Positions 1-8,764 of a stretch of 36,581 nucleotides of DNA are shown in pieces (the stretch's first letter is position 1; the number at the start of each line of letters is the position of its first letter). Position numbers and translations under genes: made by a program. A model generated the notes under the pieces. That model saw only the letters and a program-made list of their open reading frames with translations, did no database searches and was not told where the DNA came from. Source of the DNA: Marinosulfonomonas sp. (lineage in GTDB: Bacteria > Pseudomonadota > Alphaproteobacteria > Rhodobacterales > Rhodobacteraceae); NCBI GenBank assembly GCA_015488685.1, contig WFNH01000031.1, positions 1 through 36,581 on the forward strand, in the 5' to 3' direction.

Positions 1-928
<928 letters not shown>

Positions 929-1089
929 TCAGGTAAAAAGGTTTGAACGCAGGTCTACTACAACGATTTTCTGCCAATAATCCTTGAATACGGCAAAAAT
1001 CAAGCAGATCTGGGCAGGTTTAGAGAATAAAGGCGGATATTCACAGAATTGGTGCCGTGGTGGGACAGTTTTGTAGTCCGCACGAGTTT

Positions 1090-1587
1090 CTAAAGTATGA
1101 ATTCTTGCGGTGTGGTGGCGCGGACCTGTGCGTGTCCCGCCGTATTCCAGTGAAACAGAACAAGATGCCAACGCAAACGGGGTTTTCTGCGACACGTATA
1201 TATCATGCCATCCATGCCCGATGCGCGCACCGCATCGCTGGCTTGCCAACTTGTTGCGGGGATACCATTGGCGCGTTGGGACATCCAGGGGATTGAGGGG
1301 GTGTCCATTTGGATGCCAAGGGCGGCGCAGGTTTCTGGTTTGCGCAAATCGCAAATGCGGGCATTGGTGACATCCAGCGGGATAATGACGCGAGGCGGGT
1401 CATCGGGCTTGGCGTATACTTTAACAGCCGCAGTTGCGGCTTCGGGGGTAGGCGAACAATAAAACGCGGGTTGATCGTTGTGATGAAACCGCCCCTCTGG
1501 GTGGATCACTCCGCCCAGAACGCGGTGGGCGTCTGTGGCAAAAGTGATCCGGTAAAAGCGCCCCGAAAGGGATACCTCTTCAGGCAT
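1090..1587 (-). CDS. RES-domain protein (toxin-like NAD+ phosphorylase family), orphan
   Basis: About 165 residues from the ATG at 1587. An ATG at 1590 and one at 1620 are also in frame. The chosen start overlaps the trxB stop by 8 bp, which suggests translational coupling. The N-terminal FYRIT, the HPEGRFHHNDQPAFYCS segment, the VIIPLDVTNARICDLR strand and the late GMIYTCRRKP...LVLFHWN segment follow the RES fold plan. RES proteins are usually toxins that degrade NAD+ and are paired with an Xre-type antitoxin. No such partner is next to this gene. By my manual alignment the acidic residue that usually follows the conserved Tyr by 11 positions is Ala here, and the Ser in the late motif is Cys. 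The protein may therefore be a non-toxic or divergent family member. The family call is by eye. Confidence 0.7.
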   Translation of the reverse strand: MPEEVSLSGRFYRITFATDAHRVLGGVIHPEGRFHHNDQPAFYCSPTPEAATAAVKVYAKPDDPPRVIIPLDVTNARICDLRKPETCAALGIQMDTPSIPWMSQRANGIPATSWQASDAVRASGMDGMIYTCRRKPRLRWHLVLFHWNTAGHAQVRATTPQEFIL

Positions 1588-2527
1588 CATCCTGTTCGGC
1601 CAGAAAATGCTCGGCCTCAAGTGCTGCCATACAACCCATACCGGCAGAGGTGACCGCCTGACGGAATTTGTAATCGGTCAGATCACCCGCCGCAAATACA
1701 CCGGGAACCGAGGTGGCCGTGCTGTCGGGTTTGGTCACAACATAGCCGCCCATGTGGGTTTCCAGCGTGTCCTTTACCAATTCATTGGCCGGCGCATGGC
1801 CGATGGCGATGAACACGCCTTTGGCCGGAATTTCGGTGATTTCGCCGGTTTTGACATTTTTGGCGCGCACACCGGTGACACCTTTAGGGTCTTCGTCGCC
1901 CACGACCTCGACCAGTTCGTTATCCCACAGCGGCACGATTTTGTCATTCTTCATCAGCCGGTTGATCAGGATCTTTTCGGCCCGCAATTCGTCGCGGCGG
2001 TGGATCAGGGTTACTTTACTGGCGAAGTTGGTCAGGAACAGTGCCTCTTCCACGGCCGTGTTGCCGCCGCCGACCACGACAATTTCCATGCCGCGATAAA
2101 AGAAGCCGTCACAGGTGGCACAGGCGGAAACGCCAAAGCCTTTGAACTCTTCTTCAGATGGCAGGCCCAGCCATTTTGCCCGTGCACCGGTGGCCATAAT
2201 AACGGCATCGGCGGTGTAGGTGGTGCCGCTGTCGCCTTTGGCGGTGAAGGGGCGTTTGGAGATGTCCAGATCAGTGATGATGTCGCTGATGATCTCGGTG
2301 CCCATCGCAGCCGCATGTTCCTGCATTTTCATCATCAGTTCGGGGCCCTGGACCTCGGTGAAGCCGGGGAAGTTTTCTACCTCGGTGGTGGTGGTCAACT
2401 GTCCGCCCGGCTCGATCCCTTGCACCAGAATGGGTTCCAGCATGGCACGGCTGGCGTAGATTCCAGCGGTGTATCCGGTCGGGCCGGAGCCGATGATCAG
2501 AACTTTGGTATGGCGTGTCTCGGACAT
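1580..2527 (-). CDS. trxB: Thioredoxin reductase (NADPH)
   Basis: 315 residues, normal for the low-molecular-weight bacterial enzyme. It is an FAD flavoprotein that reduces thioredoxin with NADPH in the cytosol. Visible features in order are the FAD-binding GSGPTG at residues 13-18, GGQLTTTTEVENFPGF, the redox-active CATC with cysteines 136 and 139, the NADPH-binding GGGNTA (153-158), HRR at 176-178 that favours NADPH over NADH, and the C-terminal GVFAAGDL segment. Its stop overlaps the start of the RES gene, and its promoter region is shared with the divergent Lrp-type regulator at 2724. Divergence from an Lrp/AsnC gene raises the possibility of cross-regulation, which the sequence does not prove. 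Confidence 0.97.
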   Translation of the reverse strand: MSETRHTKVLIIGSGPTGYTAGIYASRAMLEPILVQGIEPGGQLTTTTEVENFPGFTEVQGPELMMKMQEHAAAMGTEIISDIITDLDISKRPFTAKGDSGTTYTADAVIMATGARAKWLGLPSEEEFKGFGVSACATCDGFFYRGMEIVVVGGGNTAVEEALFLTNFASKVTLIHRRDELRAEKILINRLMKNDKIVPLWDNELVEVVGDEDPKGVTGVRAKNVKTGEITEIPAKGVFIAIGHAPANELVKDTLETHMGGYVVTKPDSTATSVPGVFAAGDLTDYKFRQAVTSAGMGCMAALEAEHFLAEQDDA

Positions 2528-2667
2528 GATTGCCCCCTTGTAAAACTATGGTTGGGACAGATATAGGCGCAGGCGGCAGGCAGGAAAACCCCTCGTAACA
2601 CCCATCGCGAGCAATTGACGCGGGAATTGCCGGTTTGGCAAGAAAATTACGCTTTTGTGAAATATTG

Positions 2668-2696
2668 TTGCGCCTGAATGTTAGCGCGCATACAAT
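2668..2696 (+). promoter_or_regulatory. Candidate sigma-70 promoter of the lrp-type gene
   Basis: TTGCGC at 2668-2673, a 17-bp spacer and TACAAT at 2691-2696 match a housekeeping promoter in spacing and in most consensus positions. It lies 27 bp before the ATG at 2724. The call is by eye only. Confidence 0.45.
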
Positions 2697-2723
2697 CCGC
2701 GAAAATACCGATAGAGGAATATG

Positions 2724-3224
2724 ATGGCAAATTCGAAACTGGATCCGATTGACCGGATGATTTTGGCCGAACTTCAGGCCGACGGGCGGATGACCAATGT
2801 GGAATTGGCCAAACGGGTCGGCATATCGGCCCCGCCCTGCCTGCGCCGTGTGCGTACGCTTGAGGAAAACGGATATATTCGCGGCTATCATGCTGACGTG
2901 GACGCCCGCCAACTGGGGTTCGAAGTGCAGGTGTTTGCGATGGTTGGCTTGCAAAGCCAGGCCGAGGTTGATCTGTCCGCATTTGAAGCCAAATGTCAGG
3001 ACTGGCCGCTGGTACGCGAATGCCACATGCTGAACGGCGAAGTGGATTTTATCCTGAAATGCGTGGCCCCCGATTTGTCCACCTTTCAGCGGTTTCTGAC
3101 CGAAGACCTGACCTCGGCCGATAATGTGGCCAGTGTGAAAACATCACTGGTGATCCGTTGTGCCAAGGATCTGCCGGGTGTGCCGTTTGAAGTGCTGGAA
3201 AAGCGCCTGAACAAATCTGCCTGA
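2724..3224 (+). CDS. Lrp/AsnC-family transcriptional regulator
   Basis: 166 residues from the second of two adjacent ATGs. The start at 2724 sits 5 nt after GAGGA (2714-2718), while the ATG at 2721 would leave only 2 nt. The N-terminal winged-helix segment has LDPIDRMILAELQADGR, then NVELAKRVGISAPPCLRRV as the helix-turn-helix. The C-terminal part is the alpha-beta RAM ligand and oligomerisation domain (GEVDFILKCVAPDL). Members bind DNA as dimers or octamers and answer to amino acids. The effector and targets cannot be read from sequence. Divergence from trxB suggests autoregulation and perhaps trxB control from the 196-bp shared region. It ends in a strong terminator at 3249-3275. Confidence 0.92.
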   Translation: MANSKLDPIDRMILAELQADGRMTNVELAKRVGISAPPCLRRVRTLEENGYIRGYHADVDARQLGFEVQVFAMVGLQSQAEVDLSAFEAKCQDWPLVRECHMLNGEVDFILKCVAPDLSTFQRFLTEDLTSADNVASVKTSLVIRCAKDLPGVPFEVLEKRLNKSA

Positions 3225-3248
3225 ACCGACAGGTAAGACAAACAAAAA

Positions 3249-3275
3249 GGCCACCCGTGATGGGTGGCCGTTTTT
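3249..3275. terminator. Bidirectional Rho-independent terminator
   Basis: The perfect 8-bp stem GGCCACCC / GGGTGGCC with loop GTGAT is followed on the plus strand by GTTTTTG and preceded by AAAAA, so a U-tract is made in both directions. It serves the Lrp gene (plus) and the small gene at 3295-3444 (minus), which converge on it. Confidence 0.9.
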
Positions 3276-3294
3276 GTTCTCGACAGGTGTTGCC

Positions 3295-3444
3295 TTATGC
3301 GTTGGCAGTTTTTGCAGACATAGATTGCATGGCCCGTTTGGCGATCCATTCGGCACGACGTGCGCCGCGGGCCCAAGGCAGGGCAATTTCGTTCTTGGCT
3401 GTTTCGGCGATAATGTTGCCAATCAGGCTTTTCTGCTTTTTCAT
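3295..3444 (-). CDS. Small basic protein, 49 residues, unknown function
   Basis: An ATG at 3444 opens a 49-codon frame ending in TAA at 3295-3297. It begins MKKQKSLIGNIIAETAKNE and has a middle segment ALPWARGARRAEWIAKR. It is rich in Lys, Arg and Ala and would form amphipathic helices, with no membrane segment or cysteine. Codon third positions are mainly G/C as in neighbouring genes, and its stop lies about 20 bp from the shared bidirectional terminator, exactly where a gene end would be expected. The Shine-Dalgarno match is weak (GAAAG about 10 nt upstream). I believe similar small proteins exist in related genomes but cannot confirm it here. No function can be assigned. Confidence 0.6.
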   Translation of the reverse strand: MKKQKSLIGNIIAETAKNEIALPWARGARRAEWIAKRAMQSMSAKTANA

Positions 3445-3727
3445 GTCGCACACTTTCAATTGTTAACCGTTTGATATCTGGTTCGCTGGTGAACCGTTAA
3501 AGATAATATGAATGGATATTGGGGCAGCAGAATGGCTGATTGCGGGAAATGTTGGGTGTGGTTCGAATTTTAGTAGTTTTGTTTGTCACCTGCATAAAAT
3601 CCTGAAAAATCTTGTGAAAACAAGCGATTAAATGTCTGGAATGCGCCTGCCATATGTTAAAAATCGTAGATTTGGGCCAAAATTAGGCGAAAACCGCCAT
3701 GTTCACGGCAGATTTTGACAAATGGGG
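3445..3727. other. AT-rich intergenic region (283 bp)
   Basis: It lies upstream of the 49-residue gene and downstream of pgeF, both on the minus strand. On the minus strand a weak hairpin GCCGT-GAAC-ATGGC followed by GGTTTT (plus positions 3690-3709) could end the lgt-midA-pgeF transcript. I see no convincing gene in it. Confidence 0.5.
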
Positions 3728-4486
3728 CTAGATACGGATTACCGAAATCAGGCGGCCATAATCGGCCTCTTTTTGATGCACGCTGCGGCGGTAGGAATAG
3801 AAACGATCTGGATCCGAATAGGTGCAATAGCGGGTCCATTCGGCATCACCAATTCCGGCCTCGCGCAGGCGGTGCAGGGCGAACAGGGGCAGATCAAATT
3901 GCACGCGATCCTCGTTGCCGCCTGCAAAGAATCGGGCATATTCAGGATCATGGGCGATGAAGGTGTCCATGAATTCCGGCCCGACTTCGTAAGCGGCCTG
4001 ACTGATGCAAGGGCCAATCACCGCAACAGTGTTGCCGCGATTTGCGCCAAGGGCCTCCATCGCGGCCAGCGTGTTTTCCAGCACGCCCCCCAGCGCCCCT
4101 TTCCATCCGGCGTGGGCCGCTCCGACAACGCCAGCTTCGGCATCCGCAAACAGCACCGGTGCACAATCGGCGGTCAGGATTCCCAGCGCCAGACCGGGGG
4201 TGGCGGTAACCATTGCATCGGCCTTGGGGCGCTGCCCATGCGGTGCTTGGGTCAAGGCCAGAACTTCAGCGGAATGGTATTGGAACACGGTGGCCAGATC
4301 GTCGGGCGCCACCTCCATCGCCTCGGCCACGCGGGTGCGATTCAGGGTGACGGCCTCGGTCTGGTCGGTTGATCCGAATCCACAGTTCAGCCCCTGATAA
4401 ATGCCGCTGGACGCACCGCCACGGCGGGTAAAAAACCCGTGGCGGGTATCGGACAGGCTGTCGGCGGTCAGGATTTCAAGGGTCAT
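3728..4486 (-). CDS. pgeF: Peptidoglycan editing factor PgeF (YfiH/LACC1 family)
   Basis: 252 residues, the family's usual size. Members are cytosolic metalloenzymes first described as polyphenol oxidases. Work on E. coli YfiH links them to removing mis-incorporated residues from peptidoglycan precursors, while others show purine nucleoside phosphorylase activity. The metal and active-site residues are all visible: His71 in QYHSAEV, Cys108 in LTADCAPVL and His125 in AAHAGWKG. The RHGFFTRRGG start and the CTYSDPDRFYSYRR end are also typical. It is the last gene of an overlapping operon. Its ATG overlaps the midA stop by 4 bp (ATGA), which implies coupled translation. Confidence 0.95.
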   Translation of the reverse strand: MTLEILTADSLSDTRHGFFTRRGGASSGIYQGLNCGFGSTDQTEAVTLNRTRVAEAMEVAPDDLATVFQYHSAEVLALTQAPHGQRPKADAMVTATPGLALGILTADCAPVLFADAEAGVVGAAHAGWKGALGGVLENTLAAMEALGANRGNTVAVIGPCISQAAYEVGPEFMDTFIAHDPEYARFFAGGNEDRVQFDLPLFALHRLREAGIGDAEWTRYCTYSDPDRFYSYRRSVHQKEADYGRLISVIRI

Positions 4487-5556
4487 GCGCTGAATCCGGC
4501 TGGGGGTGTGTGGCCATTGGGGTAGAGGGCGATTGCCTTGAACAGGGTCCCCATTTCGGTGGGGTCGGTCAAGCGTTTCAAGGCGCTCATGTGGGTTTCA
4601 AGCTGATCACCGCTTAACCCCTGCGCCAGAACCTCGGCGCGCTGGGCAATGCCAAGGCGGGCCAGCAATTCGCCCTGCGGGATCAGTTTACTGACCGGTG
4701 TGTGCGAAACGGCGGCCACCGCAAGGGCCTCGAAATCCACATGCGCGGTGATGTCTGCCTCGCCGGGGTGGGCAAGGACGCTATCAAATTCATGGCCACG
4801 CAGGGCTTGTAATGTGTCGCCCAGCGAGCGCCAGTCGCCATAGTCGATGAATATTGCCGCCCCGCCGAAACGGGCGATCTGTTTGGCGATGTCTTCGGAA
4901 ATGGCACCGGCGGCGGCGCAAACCTCGACCAGATCGCCTTCGCGGCAATCCTTGACGCGGTGGGTCAGGGCAGGGACATCGGCGGCATCGCCCGCGCCGA
5001 ACACAAGCGCGCCATCCTCGACCCCGACGCGGCGTTCGCGCCAGCCGGTATCGCCGGCAAAGATGAACTGGCGGATCGGCAGGGCGTCAAAGAATTCATT
5101 GGCCAGCAGGTAAAGCGGGCCATCGGGCAGGTTGCCACTGGTCTGCACCCAGTTTACGTCATAGCCGTCGAGCGTTTTGCGCTGGATATCGATCAGGGCG
5201 GGGGAGGCCTCGACCAGCGTGATTTTGGCCGCCGCGTGAAAGCCGGACACGCCCTGGGTGGCACGCAAAACATCGGCCATCAAAGTGCCGCGACCCGGGC
5301 CAAGTTCGGCCAGCACGAATTCCTTGGGCGATCCTTGCTCCAGCCACGCTTGCGCCAGACACAGGCCCAGCAGTTCGCCGAACATCTGGCTGATTTCCGG
5401 TGCCGTGGTGAAATCACCATCCGCGCCGAACGGGTCGCGGGTGGTGTAATAGCCGTGTTTCGGGTGCAGCAGACATTCCGCCATATAGTCGGCAATGCTG
5501 ATAGGGCCGGTGTTGGTGATGCGCTCAATCAGGATTTTGGCCAGTGGCGTCGTCAT
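4483..5556 (-). CDS. Class I SAM-dependent methyltransferase, MidA/NDUFAF7 (DUF185) family
   Basis: 357 residues. The N-terminal [19 protein letters not shown] and [14 protein letters not shown] segments are hallmarks of the MidA/NDUFAF7 family. [17 protein letters not shown] near residue 83 is the SAM-binding motif I, and [12 protein letters not shown] follows in the middle. The mitochondrial relative methylates an arginine of a complex I subunit and is needed for complex I assembly. A similar protein-methylating role is plausible in this respiring bacterium but is inferred. It overlaps lgt upstream and pgeF downstream by 4 bp each, so the three are one translationally coupled operon. Confidence 0.93.
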   Translation of the reverse strand: MTTPLAKILIERITNTGPISIADYMAECLLHPKHGYYTTRDPFGADGDFTTAPEISQMFGELLGLCLAQAWLEQGSPKEFVLAELGPGRGTLMADVLRATQGVSGFHAAAKITLVEASPALIDIQRKTLDGYDVNWVQTSGNLPDGPLYLLANEFFDALPIRQFIFAGDTGWRERRVGVEDGALVFGAGDAADVPALTHRVKDCREGDLVEVCAAAGAISEDIAKQIARFGGAAIFIDYGDWRSLGDTLQALRGHEFDSVLAHPGEADITAHVDFEALAVAAVSHTPVSKLIPQGELLARLGIAQRAEVLAQGLSGDQLETHMSALKRLTDPTEMGTLFKAIALYPNGHTPPAGFSA

Positions 5557-6437
5557 GTACGTTTCCTTGCATAAAGGATGAATATCAGGCCGATGGCGAT
5601 CATGGGCAGGGACAATTGCTGGCCTTTGGTCAGACCGAAATCGCCAATTTGCATGACATAACCCATCGGGTTGGTGGCGGTAATGAATTGTGCATCAGCC
5701 TGCCGGAAGAATTCAACGATAAATCGCGACACACCGTAACCGGCGATGAACAGACCCATCAATTGCCCCGGCTTTTTAAGCCAGTCACGACGCCATGCAA
5801 GGAACAGCACCAGTGCGCCCAAAATCAGGCCTTCCATCGTGGCTTCGTAGAGTTGCGAGGGGTGGCGGGCGCAGGCGCCGATCACACCGGGGCAATCCTG
5901 TGCTGCGCGCCCGGGGAAAATAACGGCCCAGGGCAGGGTCGAGGGGCGGCCCCATAATTCGGCGCTGTTGAAGTTGGCCAGACGCCCAAGCAGCAGGCCA
6001 ATTGGCGCGGCCATTGCCATCAGATCGCCAAAGGACAGCATTTTGATGCCGTGTTTTTTGCAAAAGATCAGACCGGCGATCACGACACCCAGAAATCCAC
6101 CGTGGAACGACATGCCGCCATTCCACACTTGCAGGATTTCGGCGGGGTTTTGCAGGTAATAGGCGGGCTGGTAAAACAGCACAAACCCGATACGGCCCCC
6201 AAGGATGATGCCAAGGATTGCCCATGTCAGGAATGCCTCTAGAAGCTCCGGCGTGGTGGGCGGTGTTTCATCGCGCCACAGGTGCGGCGCACGCACGGCC
6301 CGCAGCACGATGCGATAGCCGATGACGATGCCGACGATATAGGCCAGCGCATACCAGCGCAGGGCGAAATCGAAACCACCGATGTCGATGGAAAAGATTT
6401 CATTGCCGATGCCGGGGAAAGGGATAACTGCTTGCAT
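5553..6437 (-). CDS. lgt: Prolipoprotein diacylglyceryl transferase
   Basis: 294 residues with about seven hydrophobic segments. It transfers a diacylglyceryl group from phosphatidylglycerol to the lipobox cysteine of prelipoproteins in the inner membrane. FHGGFLGV carries the conserved His112. The family signature is [14 protein letters not shown] at residues 151-164, with Arg152, Asn155 and Glu160 kept. HPSQLYEA and the late [11 protein letters not shown] segment are present. The signature usually reads NFINxE; here it reads NFNSAE, a local difference that avoids the essential Arg, Asn and Glu. It is the first gene of the lgt-midA-pgeF operon and diverges from ubiK. Confidence 0.96.
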   Translation of the reverse strand: MQAVIPFPGIGNEIFSIDIGGFDFALRWYALAYIVGIVIGYRIVLRAVRAPHLWRDETPPTTPELLEAFLTWAILGIILGGRIGFVLFYQPAYYLQNPAEILQVWNGGMSFHGGFLGVVIAGLIFCKKHGIKMLSFGDLMAMAAPIGLLLGRLANFNSAELWGRPSTLPWAVIFPGRAAQDCPGVIGACARHPSQLYEATMEGLILGALVLFLAWRRDWLKKPGQLMGLFIAGYGVSRFIVEFFRQADAQFITATNPMGYVMQIGDFGLTKGQQLSLPMIAIGLIFILYARKRT

Positions 6438-6533
6438 GTTTGTTTCCTGCCTGTTGTTTTATGGCGAAGTCAACCTTGTGATTTGCCGATTGTCACCTCA
6501 TATATGCGTTAACAGCAAAATTTGGAGGCCTCC

Positions 6534-6818
6534 ATGCAAACCCGTAACAAAGTACTTGATGATATTTCCCATTTGTTCACCAACGCCATGGGTGTGGCGC
6601 AGGGGGCCAAGGACGAAGCAAACACGGCGATGAAAAGCTGGGTTGACCGCTGGATGGCGGATCGCGATTTCGTTTCGCGCGAGGAATTCGATGCGGTGCG
6701 GGCGATGGCGCAAAAGGCGCGTGAGGAAAACGAAGCGCTAAAGGCCCGGCTGGATGCACTGGAGGCCAAGGCGGCCCCGAAAAAGAAAAAGCCTGCTGCA
6801 CGCACGAAGAAAGCCTGA
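6534..6818 (+). CDS. ubiK: Ubiquinone biosynthesis accessory factor UbiK (BMFP family)
   Basis: 94 residues from the ATG at 6534, set by GGAGG at 6524-6528 with a 5-nt gap. An in-frame TTG at 6522 lies before that site and is rejected. The short N-terminal helix (NKVLDDISHLFTNAMGVAQG) and the coiled-coil EEFDAVRAMAQKAREENEAL...LEAKAA near residues 45-80 match the membrane-fusogenic BMFP/UbiK family. A Lys-rich tail (KKKKPAARTKKA) follows. UbiK is a trimeric, membrane-interacting accessory factor for aerobic ubiquinone synthesis. It diverges from lgt across about 96 bp. Confidence 0.9.
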   Translation: MQTRNKVLDDISHLFTNAMGVAQGAKDEANTAMKSWVDRWMADRDFVSREEFDAVRAMAQKAREENEALKARLDALEAKAAPKKKKPAARTKKA

Positions 6819-6827
6819 TCCGGCGGA

Positions 6828-6843
6828 GTGGGCTGACGCCCAC
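6828..6843. terminator. Hairpin after ubiK
   Basis: GTGGGC-TGAC-GCCCAC is a perfect 6-bp stem with a 4-nt loop, beginning 9 bp after the ubiK stop. No U-run follows, so if it terminates it is not a canonical intrinsic site. Confidence 0.4.
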
Positions 6844-6857
6844 GCTCTGACATTGGT

Positions 6858-6898
6858 AAAACCCCCTCTGGTCCCCCTGAAGGGGGAGGCGTCGGGGG
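6858..6898 (-). terminator. Nested G/C hairpin with T-tract, probable terminator of the metallo-hydrolase gene
   Basis: The plus strand holds the self-complementary TCCCCCTGAAGGGGGA (6872-6887) inside an outer CCCCC (6862-6866) / GGGGG (6894-6898) pair. Read on the minus strand the outer stem is followed by TTTT (6858-6861). It lies about 85 bp past the end of the gene at 6984. The inner hairpin is also symmetric and could act in both directions. Confidence 0.5.
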
Positions 6899-6945
6899 AT
6901 GGGTCTGTTTTCGGATTTGCCGATGTTGTGTCCGGTTTAGCCGCA

Positions 6946-6983
6946 GATGCCTCCGGCGGGGATATTTTCACAAAAGAGAAGTG
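6946..6983. repeat. Candidate interspersed 3'-UTR element
   Basis: The segment carries GCCTCCGGCGGGGATATTTT followed by a purine-rich AAAGAGAAG tail and abuts the stop codon of the metallo-hydrolase gene. From memory, nearly identical motifs recur next to stop codons in Rhodobacteraceae genomes. Only one copy is present in this window, so the repeat status is recollection and not seen here. Confidence 0.35.
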
Positions 6984-7991
6984 TCAGACGGATTGCCACC
7001 AGCGGCTTGTGGATGTGGTTTGGCCCAGTGTGACGCGTTCACCGATTTGCGGGGTGAGCAGGGGGGTGTTTTCCTGTTCGGCCAGTTCGGTGATCCGGTC
7101 CAGCGGTTCCTTCCACGGATGAAATGCCAGTTTGAAGGTGGAATTGTGGATCGGCATCAGGGTTTTGCCGCGCATATCCTTGTGGGCCTGAAAGCTTTGA
7201 TCCGGTGTCATATGCACATAGGGCCACAGTGCACTGTAGGCGCCGGTTTCCATCAGGGTTATGTCGAAGCCGCCGAAATGTTGGCCGATTTGTTTGAAGC
7301 CGTCGAAATAGCCTGAATCCGAGCCAAAGAAGATCTGTTTGCCGTTGTGTTGGAATACAAAGGACGCCCAAAGCGATTTATTGCTGTCAAACAGCCCGCG
7401 CCCCGAAAAATGCTGTGTCGGGGTGGCGGTTAAGGTGGTTTCGCCGTGGTTATGGGATTGCCACCAGCCCAGTTCAGTGACGCGGGTTTCGGCCACGCCC
7501 CAGCGATTCAGGTATTTGCCGGTGCCGCGGGTGGTGATGAAATGCTCGACCTTGCCATTCAACTGTTTGATCGCGGATTTATCCAGATGGTCATAGTGGT
7601 TGTGCGAGATGATCACACCTTTGATATCGGGCAGATCGGCAATGGCAATCGGCGTGTTGTGAAACCGTTTCGGTCCGGCAAACCGGCTGGGGGAAACACG
7701 GTTGGAAAAGACCGGATCGGTTAGCCAGTAATCCGCACCCAATTTTAGCAGCACGGTGGAATGACCCATCCGGTAGAGGTGGATTTCATCGTTCTCGCGC
7801 TGGGTTTCAAGGTCTTGCCGGTTCAGCGGGACAATCGGGATATTGCCAACGGGCACAGCATTCGGGGTGCGTTTGAACAGGAATTGCCTGATTTGCGCGG
7901 CGCGCCCCATTGGATTACGCAGTTGGGCAAAAGGCGGAGCGTTGTGATAGCTGCCGTTTTTATGGATTTCGGTATCGTTTATTGGGGGCAT
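6984..7991 (-). CDS. MBL-fold metallo-hydrolase, NAPE-PLD-like
   Basis: 335 residues. The binuclear zinc motif HNHYDHLD is at residues 130-137. Before it come WLTDPVFSNRVSP and FAGPKRFHNTPI, and after it TPTQHFSGRG, then GSDSGYFDGF and the late PIHNSTFKLAFHPW. This set fits the beta-lactamase fold subfamily that includes N-acyl-phosphatidylethanolamine phospholipase D, often seen in Gram-negative bacteria as UlaG/RomA-like proteins. A phospholipase or lactonase-like hydrolysis is likely, but the substrate is unknown. There is no clear signal peptide. The gene is monocistronic: 3' neighbours converge and the 5' side faces the divergent YbjN gene. Confidence 0.9.
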   Translation of the reverse strand: MPPINDTEIHKNGSYHNAPPFAQLRNPMGRAAQIRQFLFKRTPNAVPVGNIPIVPLNRQDLETQRENDEIHLYRMGHSTVLLKLGADYWLTDPVFSNRVSPSRFAGPKRFHNTPIAIADLPDIKGVIISHNHYDHLDKSAIKQLNGKVEHFITTRGTGKYLNRWGVAETRVTELGWWQSHNHGETTLTATPTQHFSGRGLFDSNKSLWASFVFQHNGKQIFFGSDSGYFDGFKQIGQHFGGFDITLMETGAYSALWPYVHMTPDQSFQAHKDMRGKTLMPIHNSTFKLAFHPWKEPLDRITELAEQENTPLLTPQIGERVTLGQTTSTSRWWQSV

Positions 7992-8224
7992 TGGGCGCTT
8001 TCTGGTTCAAGTCGGTTCTGAACAGATGTGGGGTGGTCGGTCGCCTTTCAACATGCACAACCGGAATTAATCTGGGGATAACCTGAAGAAAAATCTTTAC
8101 AGGGTCGCCCCTATGCACCACCATATCTAGTAAGAACAGGCGGTAACATCCACCGGTTCTGGTATCGAGGCCTAATTGTTGTGGGCTGCCACCCGCAGGA
8201 ATTGAAGCAGTAGAGGTCAGGCAC

Positions 8225-8728
8225 ATGTCGCTATCCGAGCAGTTTCTGGATGCAGATGATCTGCATCCGATTGACATCGTTGAAACACTGGCTGAACACC
8301 ACGCATGGGATTTCGACCGTGTGGCCGATGACCAGATCGCAATGGCGGTCGAGGGGCAGTGGCGCACCTATTCCATCACGCTGGCGTGGTCGGATGCGGA
8401 CGAGGCTTTGCGCCTGATCTGCACATTCGAAATGGAGCCACCCGACGAAAAACTGCCACAGCTTTACGAGGCGCTGAACGCGGTGAATGATCGTTGCTGG
8501 TCGGGCGCCTTTACCTATTGGCGCGAACAGCGGCTGATGGTGTATCGTTACGGGCTGGTGCTGTCGGGCGGGCAGATGGCAGGGGCCGAACAAATCTCGA
8601 CCCTGATCAACGCCGCTGTACTGTCGGCCGAACGGTTCTATCCGGCGTTCCAACTGGTCGTCTGGGGTGATCAACCGGTTGAAGACGCGATGCAGGTTGC
8701 CATTGCAGAGGCTTACGGTCGGGCCTAA
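8225..8728 (+). CDS. YbjN domain-containing protein
   Basis: 167 residues from the ATG at 8225 with a GAGGT site about 6 nt upstream. Features are the early HPIDIVETLAEHHAWDFDRV segment, alternating strands such as GQWRTYSITLAW and RLICTFEME, then the LYEALNAVNDRCWSGAF helix and the QRLMVYRYGLVLSGGQ hairpin. These fit the YbjN fold, a sensory-transduction or chaperone-like module related to type III secretion chaperones. Its role is poorly defined; E. coli YbjN affects motility and stress responses. It lies 36 bp before proC on the same strand and may be cotranscribed with it. Confidence 0.85.
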   Translation: MSLSEQFLDADDLHPIDIVETLAEHHAWDFDRVADDQIAMAVEGQWRTYSITLAWSDADEALRLICTFEMEPPDEKLPQLYEALNAVNDRCWSGAFTYWREQRLMVYRYGLVLSGGQMAGAEQISTLINAAVLSAERFYPAFQLVVWGDQPVEDAMQVAIAEAYGRA

Positions 8729-8764
8729 CCTGTTTTCCAAACTCGGATAACAGGGACGAACCTA

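Noticed and set aside
929-1354. 141-residue minus-strand frame
   Set aside because: It overlaps the RES gene out of frame and crosses the sat promoter region; no family resemblance.
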